Assembly: GCF_000597725.1 (NCBI RefSeq)
Contig: NZ_JFBL01000016.1
Coordinates: forward strand, 1-64,000
DNA from: Sulfurospirillum arcachonense DSM 9755
GTDB lineage: Bacteria; Campylobacterota; Campylobacteria; Campylobacterales; Sulfurospirillaceae
Direction of reading: 5' to 3'
DNA: 64,000 bases
The notes beneath the pieces were generated by a model, which worked only from the letters and a program-made list of their open reading frames with translations, did no database searches and was not told where the DNA came from. Of this stretch, positions 36,667 through 45,877 are shown piece after piece (the stretch's first letter is position 1; every line of letters starts with the position of its first letter). The position numbers were made by a program, and so were the translations under genes.

Positions 36667-38259
36667 TTAGCAATTATGTAAAACAGCTTTACTCGTTTCA
36701 ATATTTTCTACAATAATATTTTGGATATTTAACTCTTTTATAGTTGATTTTTCTCTCTTACTATGTACTTTTATGAGAATTTTTTCTCGAGGAATTTCTT
36801 TAACAAGTATGGAGCAAATTTGGTAAAGTTTTTGAGGATTATCGATAGCAACAATAACTTTTCTAGCACTCTTTAAATATGTGTTTTTAAGTACCTCTTT
36901 TTTTACTGCATTTCCAAAGATAATAGGCTCTTTATTTTTTAGACCTTTGTAGTAAGAGTTTATATCATTTTCAACTATAATATAATGCTCATTTTTATCT
37001 TTAAAAGCTTTTGCTACACTTTGTCCAAATTCACCATATCCTAAGATAACAACATGGTCTTTTACTTTGTTGCTAACATGTTCTGATACAATAAAATTTG
37101 CATCTTCTTTTTTGATTACCTTATCTGTGATTTGAGTGAGGTTTTTGAGTATGATAGGTGTTAATATCATTGAGATAACAATAGTTACTATCATTATTTG
37201 ACCGTATGGGGCTACTATAAGTTCACTTGAGCGGGCTAATTCTAAAATCGCTAAAGAAAACTCACCGACTTGAACAAGAGATAACGCTGTTTTAAAACTT
37301 GTTTTACTGTTTTCTTTTAGTTTTACAATAGCAAAAATAATGATAAATTTTAAAATTAAGATGGACAATAGAAGTACAACGATTATATGTAAATATTCAG
37401 CAATAATTAAAAAGTCTATTTGCATACCAACAGTGATAAAAAAGACACCCAAGAGTATATCTCTAAAAGGAACCAAGTCAGCTTCTGCTTGGTGTTTAAA
37501 TTTTGTCTCAGATATAAGCATACCCGCAATAAATGCACCTAGAGAATACGAAAAACCTAATTGATGTGCCAAATAAGATGAACCAATAGCTAAAAAAAGG
37601 ATAGTTCCAACAAAAAGTTCATCAGAATTTGTTTTTGTGATAAGAATAAAAAACTTTTCGAGAACAAATTTTCCAAGTATATAAAGAACCACTAAAAGAA
37701 TGATTGCATTGATAAAAGTAGTCAATAAAATATCTGAAACATTACTACTTTTATTTGCTAAAAAACCTAATAAAAGTAAAATAGGAATAACAGCAATATC
37801 TTGCATAATAAGTATACCAAGGGCACGTTGACCATGTCTTTTGTTGATTTCTCCATTCTCATTAAATGTCTTTAGTATAATTGCTGTAGAGGAGAGAGCT
37901 ATTGCTAAAGCAATGACAATTGACATTTTTTCTGAAATACCAATCATATAAAAACTTATAAGATATACAATAATAGAGGTGATGATGATTTGTGCTGAAC
38001 CAGCTACAAATACTTCATATTTCATTTTTTTTAGGTGTGATATAGAAAACTCTAAACCTATCGTGAACATCAAAAAAACTACACCAAATTCAGCTATTTC
38101 TTTTAGTTCATGATTATGTACAGCATCATGAAGTCCAAATCCATAAGCTATGATAGTTCCTGTTGCTATGTATCCTATGATTGTAGGTAAACCAAACCTT
38201 TTTAATATAATATTACAAACCAAAGATATAAAAAGTGTAAAAACGATAATACTTAGCAT
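36667..38259 (-). CDS. CPA2-family monovalent cation/proton antiporter with TrkA-N domain (KefB/YbaL-like)
   Basis: A 530-residue protein from the ATG at 38259, five bases after GGAG; a GTG two codons earlier is less likely. About 12 membrane segments include GLEFSISHLKKM, ALSSTAIILKTF and GAFIAGMLISETKFK. A cytoplasmic TrkA-N/RCK domain follows at about 400-525 (VILGYGEFGQSVAKAF nucleotide loop). Such proteins export K+ or Na+ against protons and are gated by nucleotide or glutathione adducts. No C-terminal TrkA-C domain is seen. The ion cannot be assigned from sequence. Confidence 0.92.
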   Translation of the reverse strand: MLSIIVFTLFISLVCNIILKRFGLPTIIGYIATGTIIAYGFGLHDAVHNHELKEIAEFGVVFLMFTIGLEFSISHLKKMKYEVFVAGSAQIIITSIIVYLISFYMIGISEKMSIVIALAIALSSTAIILKTFNENGEINKRHGQRALGILIMQDIAVIPILLLLGFLANKSSNVSDILLTTFINAIILLVVLYILGKFVLEKFFILITKTNSDELFVGTILFLAIGSSYLAHQLGFSYSLGAFIAGMLISETKFKHQAEADLVPFRDILLGVFFITVGMQIDFLIIAEYLHIIVVLLLSILILKFIIIFAIVKLKENSKTSFKTALSLVQVGEFSLAILELARSSELIVAPYGQIMIVTIVISMILTPIILKNLTQITDKVIKKEDANFIVSEHVSNKVKDHVVILGYGEFGQSVAKAFKDKNEHYIIVENDINSYYKGLKNKEPIIFGNAVKKEVLKNTYLKSARKVIVAIDNPQKLYQICSILVKEIPREKILIKVHSKREKSTIKELNIQNIIVENIETSKAVLHNC

Positions 38260-38322
38260 GTTCACTCCATAAGCTAAAGGTTTACATTATTTTAGTAAAA
38301 TAAAATAAAAAAGGAATTTAAA

Positions 38323-39075
38323 TTGAGTTGGAGTATTTTTATAGCTGTAGCGATTGTATTTTATTTACTTACAAGAGGGTACAAAACAAGTGATTATCAA
38401 AATATACATGTAAACAAAGTACAGAGACTACAAGGTAAATTAGAAGACCATGAAGCGGGGCTTTTAGTAGCACTTATGGCAAAAGTAGCAAAAGCAGATG
38501 GAAAAGTATGTGAACTTGAAGCGGAACTTTTAAGTCTTACTTTTACTGATATTTCAAAAGTTTTTGATAATCCAAATGAGATTAGAGAAGAGTTAAAAGC
38601 TATATACAAAAAAGAGATGAAAAGTTTTGAAAACACTCTTATAGTTTCAAAAAAGTATTTTGAACTTACAAAAAGAGACTATGCAAAACGACTAAAAGTT
38701 ATGGAGTATCTTTTAAATCTAGCTTTTATTGATCATGATTTTTCAAAAGCTGAGTTTATGATAACAGAAGATATTGCAAATGCATTAGAGATAAAAAAAT
38801 CTGATTTTGAAACTTTAATTGCACAGTTTGAACAGTTTTATGCAAGAGTGCAAACACAAAAAAAATTAACTCTTTCTAAGGCTTATGAGATTTTAGGAGT
38901 AAGTGAAGGAAGTGATTTTGCAATAGTAAAAAAAGAGTATAGAAAACTCGTAAGAGAGCATCATCCTGACATTTTAATGGGGCAAGGGAAAGAGCAATCT
39001 ATCATAGATGAAGCAACAAAAAAACTCCAAGAAATTAATGAAGCATATGAGCTTATAAAAAACAATAAAAAGTAA
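38323..39075 (+). CDS. DjlA-like co-chaperone: membrane anchor, TerB domain and J domain
   Basis: A 250-residue protein starting at TTG 38323 with AAGGA six bases upstream. One N-terminal membrane helix (SIFIAVAIVFYLLT) is followed by a TerB/DjlA-type helical domain at about 45-165 (LLVALMAKVAKADGKVCELE). A C-terminal J domain comes last (KAYEILGVSEGSDF, then REHHPD with the essential HPD). It should recruit DnaK to the inner membrane surface. It is divergent from the antiporter gene and transcribed towards purH. Confidence 0.9.
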   Translation: MSWSIFIAVAIVFYLLTRGYKTSDYQNIHVNKVQRLQGKLEDHEAGLLVALMAKVAKADGKVCELEAELLSLTFTDISKVFDNPNEIREELKAIYKKEMKSFENTLIVSKKYFELTKRDYAKRLKVMEYLLNLAFIDHDFSKAEFMITEDIANALEIKKSDFETLIAQFEQFYARVQTQKKLTLSKAYEILGVSEGSDFAIVKKEYRKLVREHHPDILMGQGKEQSIIDEATKKLQEINEAYELIKNNKK

Positions 39076-39102
39076 TTTATCATTTTTAAAACAAAGTTTT
39101 AG

Positions 39103-39108
39103 TATAAT
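39103..39108 (+). promoter_or_regulatory. Probable -10 box of purH
   Basis: A perfect TATAAT preceded by TTTTAG lies about 100 bases upstream of the purH start. It implies a transcribed leader of roughly 90 bases, which holds two palindromes and a mini-ORF. Confidence 0.6.
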
Positions 39109-39128
39109 CGCGTATTAATCTCAGCTTG

Positions 39129-39170
39129 CTGAAGCTTCAGTGAGAGGAATTGAGTTTGAACAAGTTCAAA
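39129..39170 (+). promoter_or_regulatory. Two palindromes in the purH leader
   Basis: CTGAAGCTTCAG (39129-39140) is a perfect 12-base palindrome. TTTGAAC-AA-GTTCAAA (39155-39170) is a perfect inverted repeat that could act as an operator or an RNA hairpin. Both lie between the -10 box and the first ribosome site. They do not match the known purine riboswitch. Confidence 0.45.
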
Positions 39171-39186
39171 TTCAAGGAGAAATAAA

Positions 39187-39207
39187 ATGTCTACATGTAA
39201 GGGTTGA
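39187..39207 (+). other. Six-codon leader ORF (MSTCKG) before purH
   Basis: An ATG with an ideal AAGGAGA site (39174-39180) opens a six-codon ORF whose TGA ends just before the purH TTG at 39210. It contains a TACATGTA motif. It may be a coupling or attenuation leader, or a by-product of the motif; nothing shows that it is made. Confidence 0.4.
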
Positions 39208-39209
39208 AT

Positions 39210-40742
39210 TTGAGAGCATTAATTAGTGTAAGTGATAAGACGGGCGTAGTTGAGTTTGCAAAAGATTTAGAATCTTTAGGTTATGAAATAGTATCAACTG
39301 GTGGTACTTTTAAGCTTTTAAAAGCTGAAGGTATTAAAGCTATTGAGATTGATGAAGTGACTAAATTTCCTGAGTGTTTTGAAGGAAGAGTAAAAACTTT
39401 AAATCCATATGTACATGGTGGAATTTTATACCGTCGTGATAAAGAGTCTCACATAAATCAAGCAAAAGAGTTAGGTGTTGAAGGTATTGATTTGGTATGT
39501 GTAAATCTTTATCCATTTAAAGAGACTATTTCTAGAACTGATGATTTTGATGAGATTATTGAAAACATAGACATTGGTGGTCCAGCTATGGTTAGAAGTG
39601 CTGCAAAAAACTTTAACAGTGTATTAATAGTAACTGACGTAACTGATTTTGATACTGTTATAGATGCTCTTAAAAATGACAAAAACACAGTAGAGTTTAG
39701 ACGTGATTTGATGATAAAAGCGTATGAGCATACAGCAGCATATGATAGTATGATTGCAAATTATATGAACCAAAGATTTAATGGTGGTTTTGGTGATAAA
39801 CAATTTATTGTTGGTACAAAAGCATTTGATACGAGATATGGAGAAAACCCACACCAAAAAGGTGCTTTATATGAGTTTGATTACTTTTTCTCAAACAACT
39901 TTAAAACACTCAAAGGTGAAGCAAGTTTCAATAATATGAATGATATCAATGGAGCTGTAAAAATAGCCGCTTCTTTTGGTGAAGCACCAGCAGTTTCTAT
40001 AATCAAACACGCAAATCCTTGTGGTTTTGCTATTGGTGATAATTTACTTGATGCATATACTAAAGCATTAAAATGTGATCCTGTTTCTGCATTTGGTGGA
40101 GTTGTAGCGGTAAATGGTACTTTAGATGTTGCACTAGCTGAAAAAATAAACGAAATTTTTGTAGAAGTTATCATCGCGGCAAATGTAGATGAAGAAGCAT
40201 TAAAAGTATTTGAAAAGAAAAAAAGAATTAAGATTTTTACACAAGAGAGCAAATATTTAGTACTCAATAATGATGAACATGACTTTAAACATGTTGATGG
40301 TGGTTTTGTTTATCAAAATAGTGATAAAGTTGAAGATGATGAAGTAAAAAATGCAGTATGTAAAACAACAAGAATTGCAAATGAGCAAGAGATGAGTGAT
40401 TTAGAGATTGCTGTAAAAGTAGCAGCTCTAACAAAATCAAACTGTATTGTTTATGTAAAAGATGCTGCAATGGTGGCCATTGGTATGGGTATGACAAGTC
40501 GTGTTGATGCTGCAAAATCAGCACTTAGAAAAGCAGAAGATATGGGTTTAGATGTAACAGGGTGTTCAATGGCAAGTGAAGCATTTTTTCCATTCCGTGA
40601 TTCTATTGATACAGCTGCCCAGGCTGGTATAAAATCTATAATAGAGCCTGGTGGTAGTATGCGTGATGATGAAGTTATTGATGCTGCAAATGAACATGGA
40701 ATAGCACTCTATTTTACAGGAACTAGACACTTTTTACATTAA
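39210..40742 (+). CDS. purH: Bifunctional AICAR transformylase/IMP cyclohydrolase (PurH)
   Basis: A 510-residue protein from the TTG at 39210, chosen because AAGGG lies six bases before it and the product then starts [18 protein letters not shown] as in relatives; another TTG sits six bases upstream. The IMP cyclohydrolase domain (about 1-195) has STGGTFKLL and [13 protein letters not shown]. The transformylase domain has [14 protein letters not shown] with the catalytic lysine-histidine pair, and the end [20 protein letters not shown]. It performs the last two steps to IMP. A strong hairpin terminator follows it. Confidence 0.97.
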   Translation: MRALISVSDKTGVVEFAKDLESLGYEIVSTGGTFKLLKAEGIKAIEIDEVTKFPECFEGRVKTLNPYVHGGILYRRDKESHINQAKELGVEGIDLVCVNLYPFKETISRTDDFDEIIENIDIGGPAMVRSAAKNFNSVLIVTDVTDFDTVIDALKNDKNTVEFRRDLMIKAYEHTAAYDSMIANYMNQRFNGGFGDKQFIVGTKAFDTRYGENPHQKGALYEFDYFFSNNFKTLKGEASFNNMNDINGAVKIAASFGEAPAVSIIKHANPCGFAIGDNLLDAYTKALKCDPVSAFGGVVAVNGTLDVALAEKINEIFVEVIIAANVDEEALKVFEKKKRIKIFTQESKYLVLNNDEHDFKHVDGGFVYQNSDKVEDDEVKNAVCKTTRIANEQEMSDLEIAVKVAALTKSNCIVYVKDAAMVAIGMGMTSRVDAAKSALRKAEDMGLDVTGCSMASEAFFPFRDSIDTAAQAGIKSIIEPGGSMRDDEVIDAANEHGIALYFTGTRHFLH

Positions 40743-40768
40743 GATATATTGATCTTTAACTCTTTTTT

Positions 40769-40814
40769 AACACTTGCGATATCATTATAAGTTATCGTAA
40801 GTGTTGATTTTTTC
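40769..40814 (+). terminator. Rho-independent terminator of purH
   Basis: A 13-bp stem (AACACTTGCGATA with TATCGTAAGTGTT, one G-U pair) and an 11-base loop are followed by GATTTTTTC. It lies 26 bases after the purH stop. Confidence 0.85.
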
Positions 40815-40943
40815 TCCCTATTTTTAAGTAAGTATTATGTTTTAACAAAGTAGTAAGAATAAATAATTGTGTGTCAAATAAAGTGTTATATAAGCTAATA
40901 TGTATTAATATTATCTTTAAGATAAAGACTTAAAGGCAGATAG

Positions 40944-42536
40944 ATGATTCGAAAAAGTATTGGTTTAAAAATAGCATTTACCTTAATTCCTGTTTTGCTT
41001 ATAAGTTTTATTGTCTTACAATTTGTTATAGTTAATGAGTTTGAAAAATCTTCAGTTTCTCAAAGTAAAAGAAATTTAGATTCTTTTAGTCAATCAGTTT
41101 TTCAAACAGTAAGAGTTGCTATGAATCTTGGTGATCCAGCCTTAATTAAAAAGTCTTTAAAAGATGCAGCAGCTATGGAAGGTATAACAGAACTTAAAAT
41201 CCATAAATCTCAATCTGTAATTGATACATTTGGTATGAACGCTAAGCCAAGTGATGAAAAATTAATTAAAAATTTATTAGTAAATCCTGAAGTAAAAAGT
41301 ATGACTTTAAATGATGAAAAAGGACATAGACTAAGATTTCTTAGACCTCTTATTGCAACGGCAGACTGTCTAGCCTGTCACGCTATGAATAAAGAGAAAG
41401 ATGTTCTTGGAGTAATGGATATGACATACTCTTTTAAAACAATAGATGAAAATATTCATAACAGTAGTTTAAAATTTTTAATTATTTTTTTAATTTCACT
41501 AGTTCTAACAGCAGTAATTGTTATGTTAGTATTAAAAAGAGTTGTGGGAAATCCAATAAAAATATTAAAAGCAAAAGTTGAAGATTTATCTTATGGGGAA
41601 GGTGATTTAACTTCTAAAATTGAAGTTGGAAGTCAAGATGAATTAGGTGAAGTAGCAAATTTTATAAATAAATTTATTAAAAAAACAAGAGATATCATAA
41701 GATCATCACAATCTTCATCAATTGGTGTTAAAACTACAGATGATAAGTTAAACGAAGATGTAGAAAAAATAACTCAAAGTGCTATCAAACAGACAAAAAA
41801 TATTAGTGAAACTTTTGAAATAACGAAAAGTGTTGAAAGCCATTTAAATATTTCTGAAAAGCTTTCTAAAAAAACAGCGCAAGGTAATATAGAAGCATTT
41901 GAAATTTTAGATGCAATGAGTATATCTTTAAATAGTGTTGTAGAAAATATTATAAAATCAAGCGAAAATGAGCAAGAAATGGCAACACAGATTAATACAG
42001 TTGTTGCTCAAACAGAGCAAATTAAAGGTGTATTAGATATGATTAAAGATATAGCAGAGCAAACTAATCTTTTAGCATTAAATGCAGCAATAGAAGCAGC
42101 TCGTGCTGGTGAACATGGTCGTGGTTTTGCGGTTGTTGCTGATGAAGTAAGAAAACTTGCTGAACGTACTCAAAAATCTTTAGCTGAGATTGACACCACA
42201 ATAAGTGTTATTGTTCAAGGTGTATCTCAATTAAGTACTAGTATGGAACATAATGCAACAGTCATGATAGAAGTTTCAAATAATGCAGAAAAAGTAAGAA
42301 GTGAATCTGAACATACTAAAGAAAAAACATTAGAATCTATAGAATCTTCAAAAGAAGCATCAAAAAAAGTAGTAGAAATTTTACATCTTACAAAAGTTAT
42401 GACAGAACAAATGAAGGGTACATTAGAAATATCAAATACCAATCAAAAAACAGCAGAAAGTTTAGATAAAATATCACATGCTATGACAAAAATAGCAAGA
42501 GATTTAGATCATACTCTTGCAACGTTTAAAGTGTAA
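40944..42536 (+). CDS. Methyl-accepting chemotaxis protein with a haem-c motif in its sensor domain
   Basis: A 530-residue receptor. Membrane helices at about residues 11-30 and 175-198 flank a periplasmic domain. At its end this domain carries C142-L-A-C-H146, a CxxCH haem-attachment motif ([15 protein letters not shown]), as in Tll0287/DUF3365-like haem sensors. A HAMP region ([20 protein letters not shown]) and the signalling coiled coil follow, with the conserved tip ([20 protein letters not shown]). Covalent haem suggests sensing of redox state, oxygen or NO; the ligand is inferred. The gene is monocistronic and followed by a hairpin. Confidence 0.92.
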   Translation: MIRKSIGLKIAFTLIPVLLISFIVLQFVIVNEFEKSSVSQSKRNLDSFSQSVFQTVRVAMNLGDPALIKKSLKDAAAMEGITELKIHKSQSVIDTFGMNAKPSDEKLIKNLLVNPEVKSMTLNDEKGHRLRFLRPLIATADCLACHAMNKEKDVLGVMDMTYSFKTIDENIHNSSLKFLIIFLISLVLTAVIVMLVLKRVVGNPIKILKAKVEDLSYGEGDLTSKIEVGSQDELGEVANFINKFIKKTRDIIRSSQSSSIGVKTTDDKLNEDVEKITQSAIKQTKNISETFEITKSVESHLNISEKLSKKTAQGNIEAFEILDAMSISLNSVVENIIKSSENEQEMATQINTVVAQTEQIKGVLDMIKDIAEQTNLLALNAAIEAARAGEHGRGFAVVADEVRKLAERTQKSLAEIDTTISVIVQGVSQLSTSMEHNATVMIEVSNNAEKVRSESEHTKEKTLESIESSKEASKKVVEILHLTKVMTEQMKGTLEISNTNQKTAESLDKISHAMTKIARDLDHTLATFKV

Positions 42537-42540
42537 AAAT

Positions 42541-42560
42541 AAGGGGAAATTATTCCCCTT
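42541..42560. terminator. Bidirectional terminator between the chemoreceptor gene and uup
   Basis: An 8-bp stem (AAGGGGAA with TTCCCCTT) and an ATTA loop, with A-rich sequence before and T/A sequence after. It spans the end of the minus-strand uup gene (stop at 42550). Confidence 0.75.
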
Positions 42561-44487
42561 TATTGATTAACTCTACTTTTTCTTCAATTTCTAAATATCG
42601 CTCAATAATAGGTTCTAATTCAGCTTCTTTTTTATTAAGACTTTCACTAAGTTTTGTTAGTCCCAGTTTTTGATAGCATTCTGGATTTTGCAAACATGCT
42701 TTTATTTCTTCAATTTCTTCTTCTAACGCTTCAATCTTTTTAGGAAGAGATTCATACTCTAACTTTTCTTTATAGCTTAGCTTTAGACTTCTATTAGTTG
42801 TTATTTGTATTTTTTCTTTTTGTTCCGCTTTAGAAATAGTTTCAATTTCTTTTAACTCTTTTTCAATTGCCAAATATTCACTATAGCTTTGGTAACTCTC
42901 TTCAATTTTTCCATCACCTTTGAAAATATAGAGTTTTTTGGCAATCTTGTCTACAAAATATCTGTCATGGCTTACAAATATAACGGCACCTTGAAAACTT
43001 TGAATATACTCTTCAAGTATATTTATTGTTGGAATATCCAAGTCATTGGTAGGCTCATCTAAAATAAGACAGTCTATATCTTTCGTAAAAAGTAAAGCCA
43101 AAGCTACTCTATTTTTTTCTCCGCCACTAAGAAGTTCTATTTTTTTATTGAGGTATTCTTTTGGAAAAAGAAAGTTTTTAAGGTATCCAAAAACATGCAT
43201 ATTTCTTCCACGAACATCTACTCTATCTCCACCATTTGGACAGAAGGTTTCTATAAGATTTTTACTATCATCAAGTGCAGTTCTTTGTTGGTCAAAATAG
43301 GCTATTTTAAATTCACCTTTTTTAAATGACCCACTATCTACTTCCAATTCTGTTAAAAATATTTTTAACAGAGTAGATTTTCCTGCACCATTTTTACCAA
43401 CAATAGCAATTCTGTCATTTTGTAAAATACGACCACTAAATGATGTAATCAGTTCTTTATTGCTTAATTTTTTATGTATATCATACATTTCAAAGAGCAT
43501 TTTTTGTCTATTTATTGATTTGTCTTGATTGAAGTTTTTTTGTTCTCTCTCTAATTCTAGTTTCATCTTATTAATTAATGATGGGTTTTTCTTTGCATTT
43601 TCTCTTAGCTCAAATACTCTTTGTTTTCTTCCCTCATTCCTTTTTAAACGAGCTTTTACCCCACGTCTTAACCACTCTTCTTCACTTTTTAAATGTTTTA
43701 AAAGTGTATCATGACTTTTACTAAGACTAAGCATAAGAGCTTCTTTTGCACTTAAGTATTGCTCATACCCACCTTTATAAGTTCTGAGTTTATGCTCATC
43801 AATCTCAACAGTTTTTGTGGCAATATTATCTATAAAGTATCTATCATGAGAGATAAAAACTAAAGTAAATTTTTCTTTTAAAAGCATCTCTTCTAAAAAC
43901 TCAACCATATAAACATCTAAATGATTTGTAGGTTCATCAAGCAGTAAAATATCTGGTTTTTTAAGAATGAGACCAGCTAAAGTTACTCTTCTTTGTTCCC
44001 CACCACTTAACATATTAACAGGATTATTTTCATACTCTTTGAGTTGGAATTGCACTAAAACTCTTTCTATTTTATCATCTAAATTCCAAGCATTATGAGT
44101 ATCTAAAAAATTTGTTAGTGTTTCTTGTTTTTTTAATAAATCTTTATTTTCAAAATCATTTTCTAGTTTTACTAGAGTGTCTTCATACTCTAATCTAGCA
44201 TTTTTTAGTTCACTTAACTCTTCTTCTATAGCTTCTTTAACACTGATGTCTTCATCAAAAGAGGGAGATTGGCTTAACATATCTATTTTTACACCATTTT
44301 GTATAATACGCCTACCTCCATCATAATCTAAAGTTCCATTGATGATTTTCATGAGTGTTGATTTACCACCGCCATTTTTTCCTATAATACAAATTCTTTC
44401 ACCTTTTTCTACAAAAAAATCAATTTGCGAGAGTATTTTTTGTGATTCATATGCTTTGCTAATATCTAAAAGGTCTAATAGTGCCAA
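42550..44487 (-). CDS. uup: ABC-F family ATPase Uup
   Basis: A 645-residue soluble protein with two ABC domains: Walker A GKNGGGKSTL and GKNGAGKSTL, signatures LSGGEQRRV and LSGGEKNRV, and Walker B LLLDEPTNHLD and LILDEPTNDLD. The interdomain linker is rich in arginine and lysine (RRGVKARLKRNEGRKQR), and a C-terminal coiled coil (about 560-640) is the Uup hallmark. It binds ribosomes or branched DNA rather than transporting. No resistance context is seen, so a housekeeping role is likely. It is divergent from the GGDEF-EAL gene. Confidence 0.92.
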   Translation of the reverse strand: MALLDLLDISKAYESQKILSQIDFFVEKGERICIIGKNGGGKSTLMKIINGTLDYDGGRRIIQNGVKIDMLSQSPSFDEDISVKEAIEEELSELKNARLEYEDTLVKLENDFENKDLLKKQETLTNFLDTHNAWNLDDKIERVLVQFQLKEYENNPVNMLSGGEQRRVTLAGLILKKPDILLLDEPTNHLDVYMVEFLEEMLLKEKFTLVFISHDRYFIDNIATKTVEIDEHKLRTYKGGYEQYLSAKEALMLSLSKSHDTLLKHLKSEEEWLRRGVKARLKRNEGRKQRVFELRENAKKNPSLINKMKLELEREQKNFNQDKSINRQKMLFEMYDIHKKLSNKELITSFSGRILQNDRIAIVGKNGAGKSTLLKIFLTELEVDSGSFKKGEFKIAYFDQQRTALDDSKNLIETFCPNGGDRVDVRGRNMHVFGYLKNFLFPKEYLNKKIELLSGGEKNRVALALLFTKDIDCLILDEPTNDLDIPTINILEEYIQSFQGAVIFVSHDRYFVDKIAKKLYIFKGDGKIEESYQSYSEYLAIEKELKEIETISKAEQKEKIQITTNRSLKLSYKEKLEYESLPKKIEALEEEIEEIKACLQNPECYQKLGLTKLSESLNKKEAELEPIIERYLEIEEKVELINKGE

Positions 44488-44571
44488 AATATCTCCATAG
44501 TTTTATTTAATAGGTGTAATTTTAACAAGATTTTGCTAGAATTGACTTGAATATACAATTAGGGGTAATTT

Positions 44572-45837
44572 TTGGATATAGAAAAACTAAAACATGAATT
44601 AGAGAGTACTAAACTTAAACTTATGGATCAATTTTATGTTGATTATCTTAGTTCTTTACCTAATTTATATAAGCTTCGTAATGATTTAGAAAATAATTCA
44701 GATTTCACACTTATTATGTTAAATATTGATAATTTTAAAATACTCAATGACTTTTATGGTTTTATAGTAGGCGACTTTATCCTCGAGTCAGTTGCTAATA
44801 AATTACAAAACTTTTTTAAAGGTGAACAAGTTTATAGAGTATCAAGTGATGAATTTGCAATCGTTCTTAATAAAAGATTGAGTTTTTATGAGCTTAAAGA
44901 TTACCTCGTCGAACTTTCAAAAAAAATATCCCATTTAGAATTTAATTATTCTAAGATAGATATATTTGTTGATTCTACACTATCGAGTTCTGCTAGTAGA
45001 TCAAATGACAATATATTTTCTAAAGTAAATATGGCTTTGAAATATGCAAAAGAAGAGGGTTTGAAATTTTGGATATATGAAGATAATATGAATTTAGGCA
45101 ATGAATACGAAAGTAATTTAAAATTTGCTATTAAAGTAAGAAAAGCTTTAAATAATGCTGGATTAATACCTTATTTTCAACCAATTGTAGATAACAAAAC
45201 AGAAAAAATTGTTAAGTATGAAGCACTTTCAAGGTTAGTTGATAGTGATGGGATAGTTTATCCACCTGAAAAATTTATCCCTGTTTCAAAAAAAATCAAA
45301 GTATATGACAAGGTCACAAAAGAGGTTATAAATAAAACATTTGAAATTTTTAAAGATAATGATTTGGAATTTAGTATAAATTTATCTTTTGAAGATATTA
45401 TGAATCAAGAAATTTATCAGTTTATTATCAATAAGTTAAAAAAATCAGATATTGGTCCACGTGTAACTTTTGAGCTATTAGAATCAGAAAAAGTGCAAGA
45501 TTTTCAAAAAGTAGTTCGCTTTTTTGATGAAATAAAAAGACATGGAGTAAAAGTTGCAATAGATGATTTTGGAAGCGGTTTTTCAAATTTTTCCTATATG
45601 ACTAATTTGAGTCCGGATTATATTAAAATAGATGGTAGTCTTATTAGAAATCTTGATGTTGATGAAAATGCACAAATAGTAGTAGAAACTATAGTAAGTT
45701 TTTCTAAGAAACTTGGTATTAAAACTGTTGCAGAGTATGTTCATTCGAGTACTATTCTTTCTACAGTTAAAAATATGGGCATAGATTATTCACAAGGTTT
45801 TTATATAGATCAGCCTAAACCTCAAATAACATTTTAA
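44572..45837 (+). CDS. Cytoplasmic GGDEF-EAL protein with degenerate GGDEF site
   Basis: A 421-residue protein starting at TTG 44572 with AGGGG upstream. It has no membrane or sensor domain. The N-terminal GGDEF-like domain (about 25-160) has SSDEF in place of GGDEF (YRVSSDEFAIVL), so it should not make c-di-GMP. The EAL domain (about 185-420) is intact: YEALSRL, NLSFEDI, ELLESEK, IDDFGSGFSNF, KIDG and AEYV. It probably acts as a c-di-GMP phosphodiesterase, perhaps gated by GTP binding to the inactive domain. It is transcribed alone. Confidence 0.9.
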   Translation: MDIEKLKHELESTKLKLMDQFYVDYLSSLPNLYKLRNDLENNSDFTLIMLNIDNFKILNDFYGFIVGDFILESVANKLQNFFKGEQVYRVSSDEFAIVLNKRLSFYELKDYLVELSKKISHLEFNYSKIDIFVDSTLSSSASRSNDNIFSKVNMALKYAKEEGLKFWIYEDNMNLGNEYESNLKFAIKVRKALNNAGLIPYFQPIVDNKTEKIVKYEALSRLVDSDGIVYPPEKFIPVSKKIKVYDKVTKEVINKTFEIFKDNDLEFSINLSFEDIMNQEIYQFIINKLKKSDIGPRVTFELLESEKVQDFQKVVRFFDEIKRHGVKVAIDDFGSGFSNFSYMTNLSPDYIKIDGSLIRNLDVDENAQIVVETIVSFSKKLGIKTVAEYVHSSTILSTVKNMGIDYSQGFYIDQPKPQITF

Positions 45838-45877
45838 TTTGGTATAATTTCATCAAAAATTAATAGGATAGATTTTT

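Noticed and set aside
39110-39209. Purine riboswitch before purH
   Set aside because: The leader lacks the conserved three-way junction bases of the purine aptamer; only simple palindromes are present.
42550-44487. Antibiotic-resistance type ABC-F protein
   Set aside because: The C-terminal coiled coil and overall length fit housekeeping Uup, and there are no resistance genes nearby.
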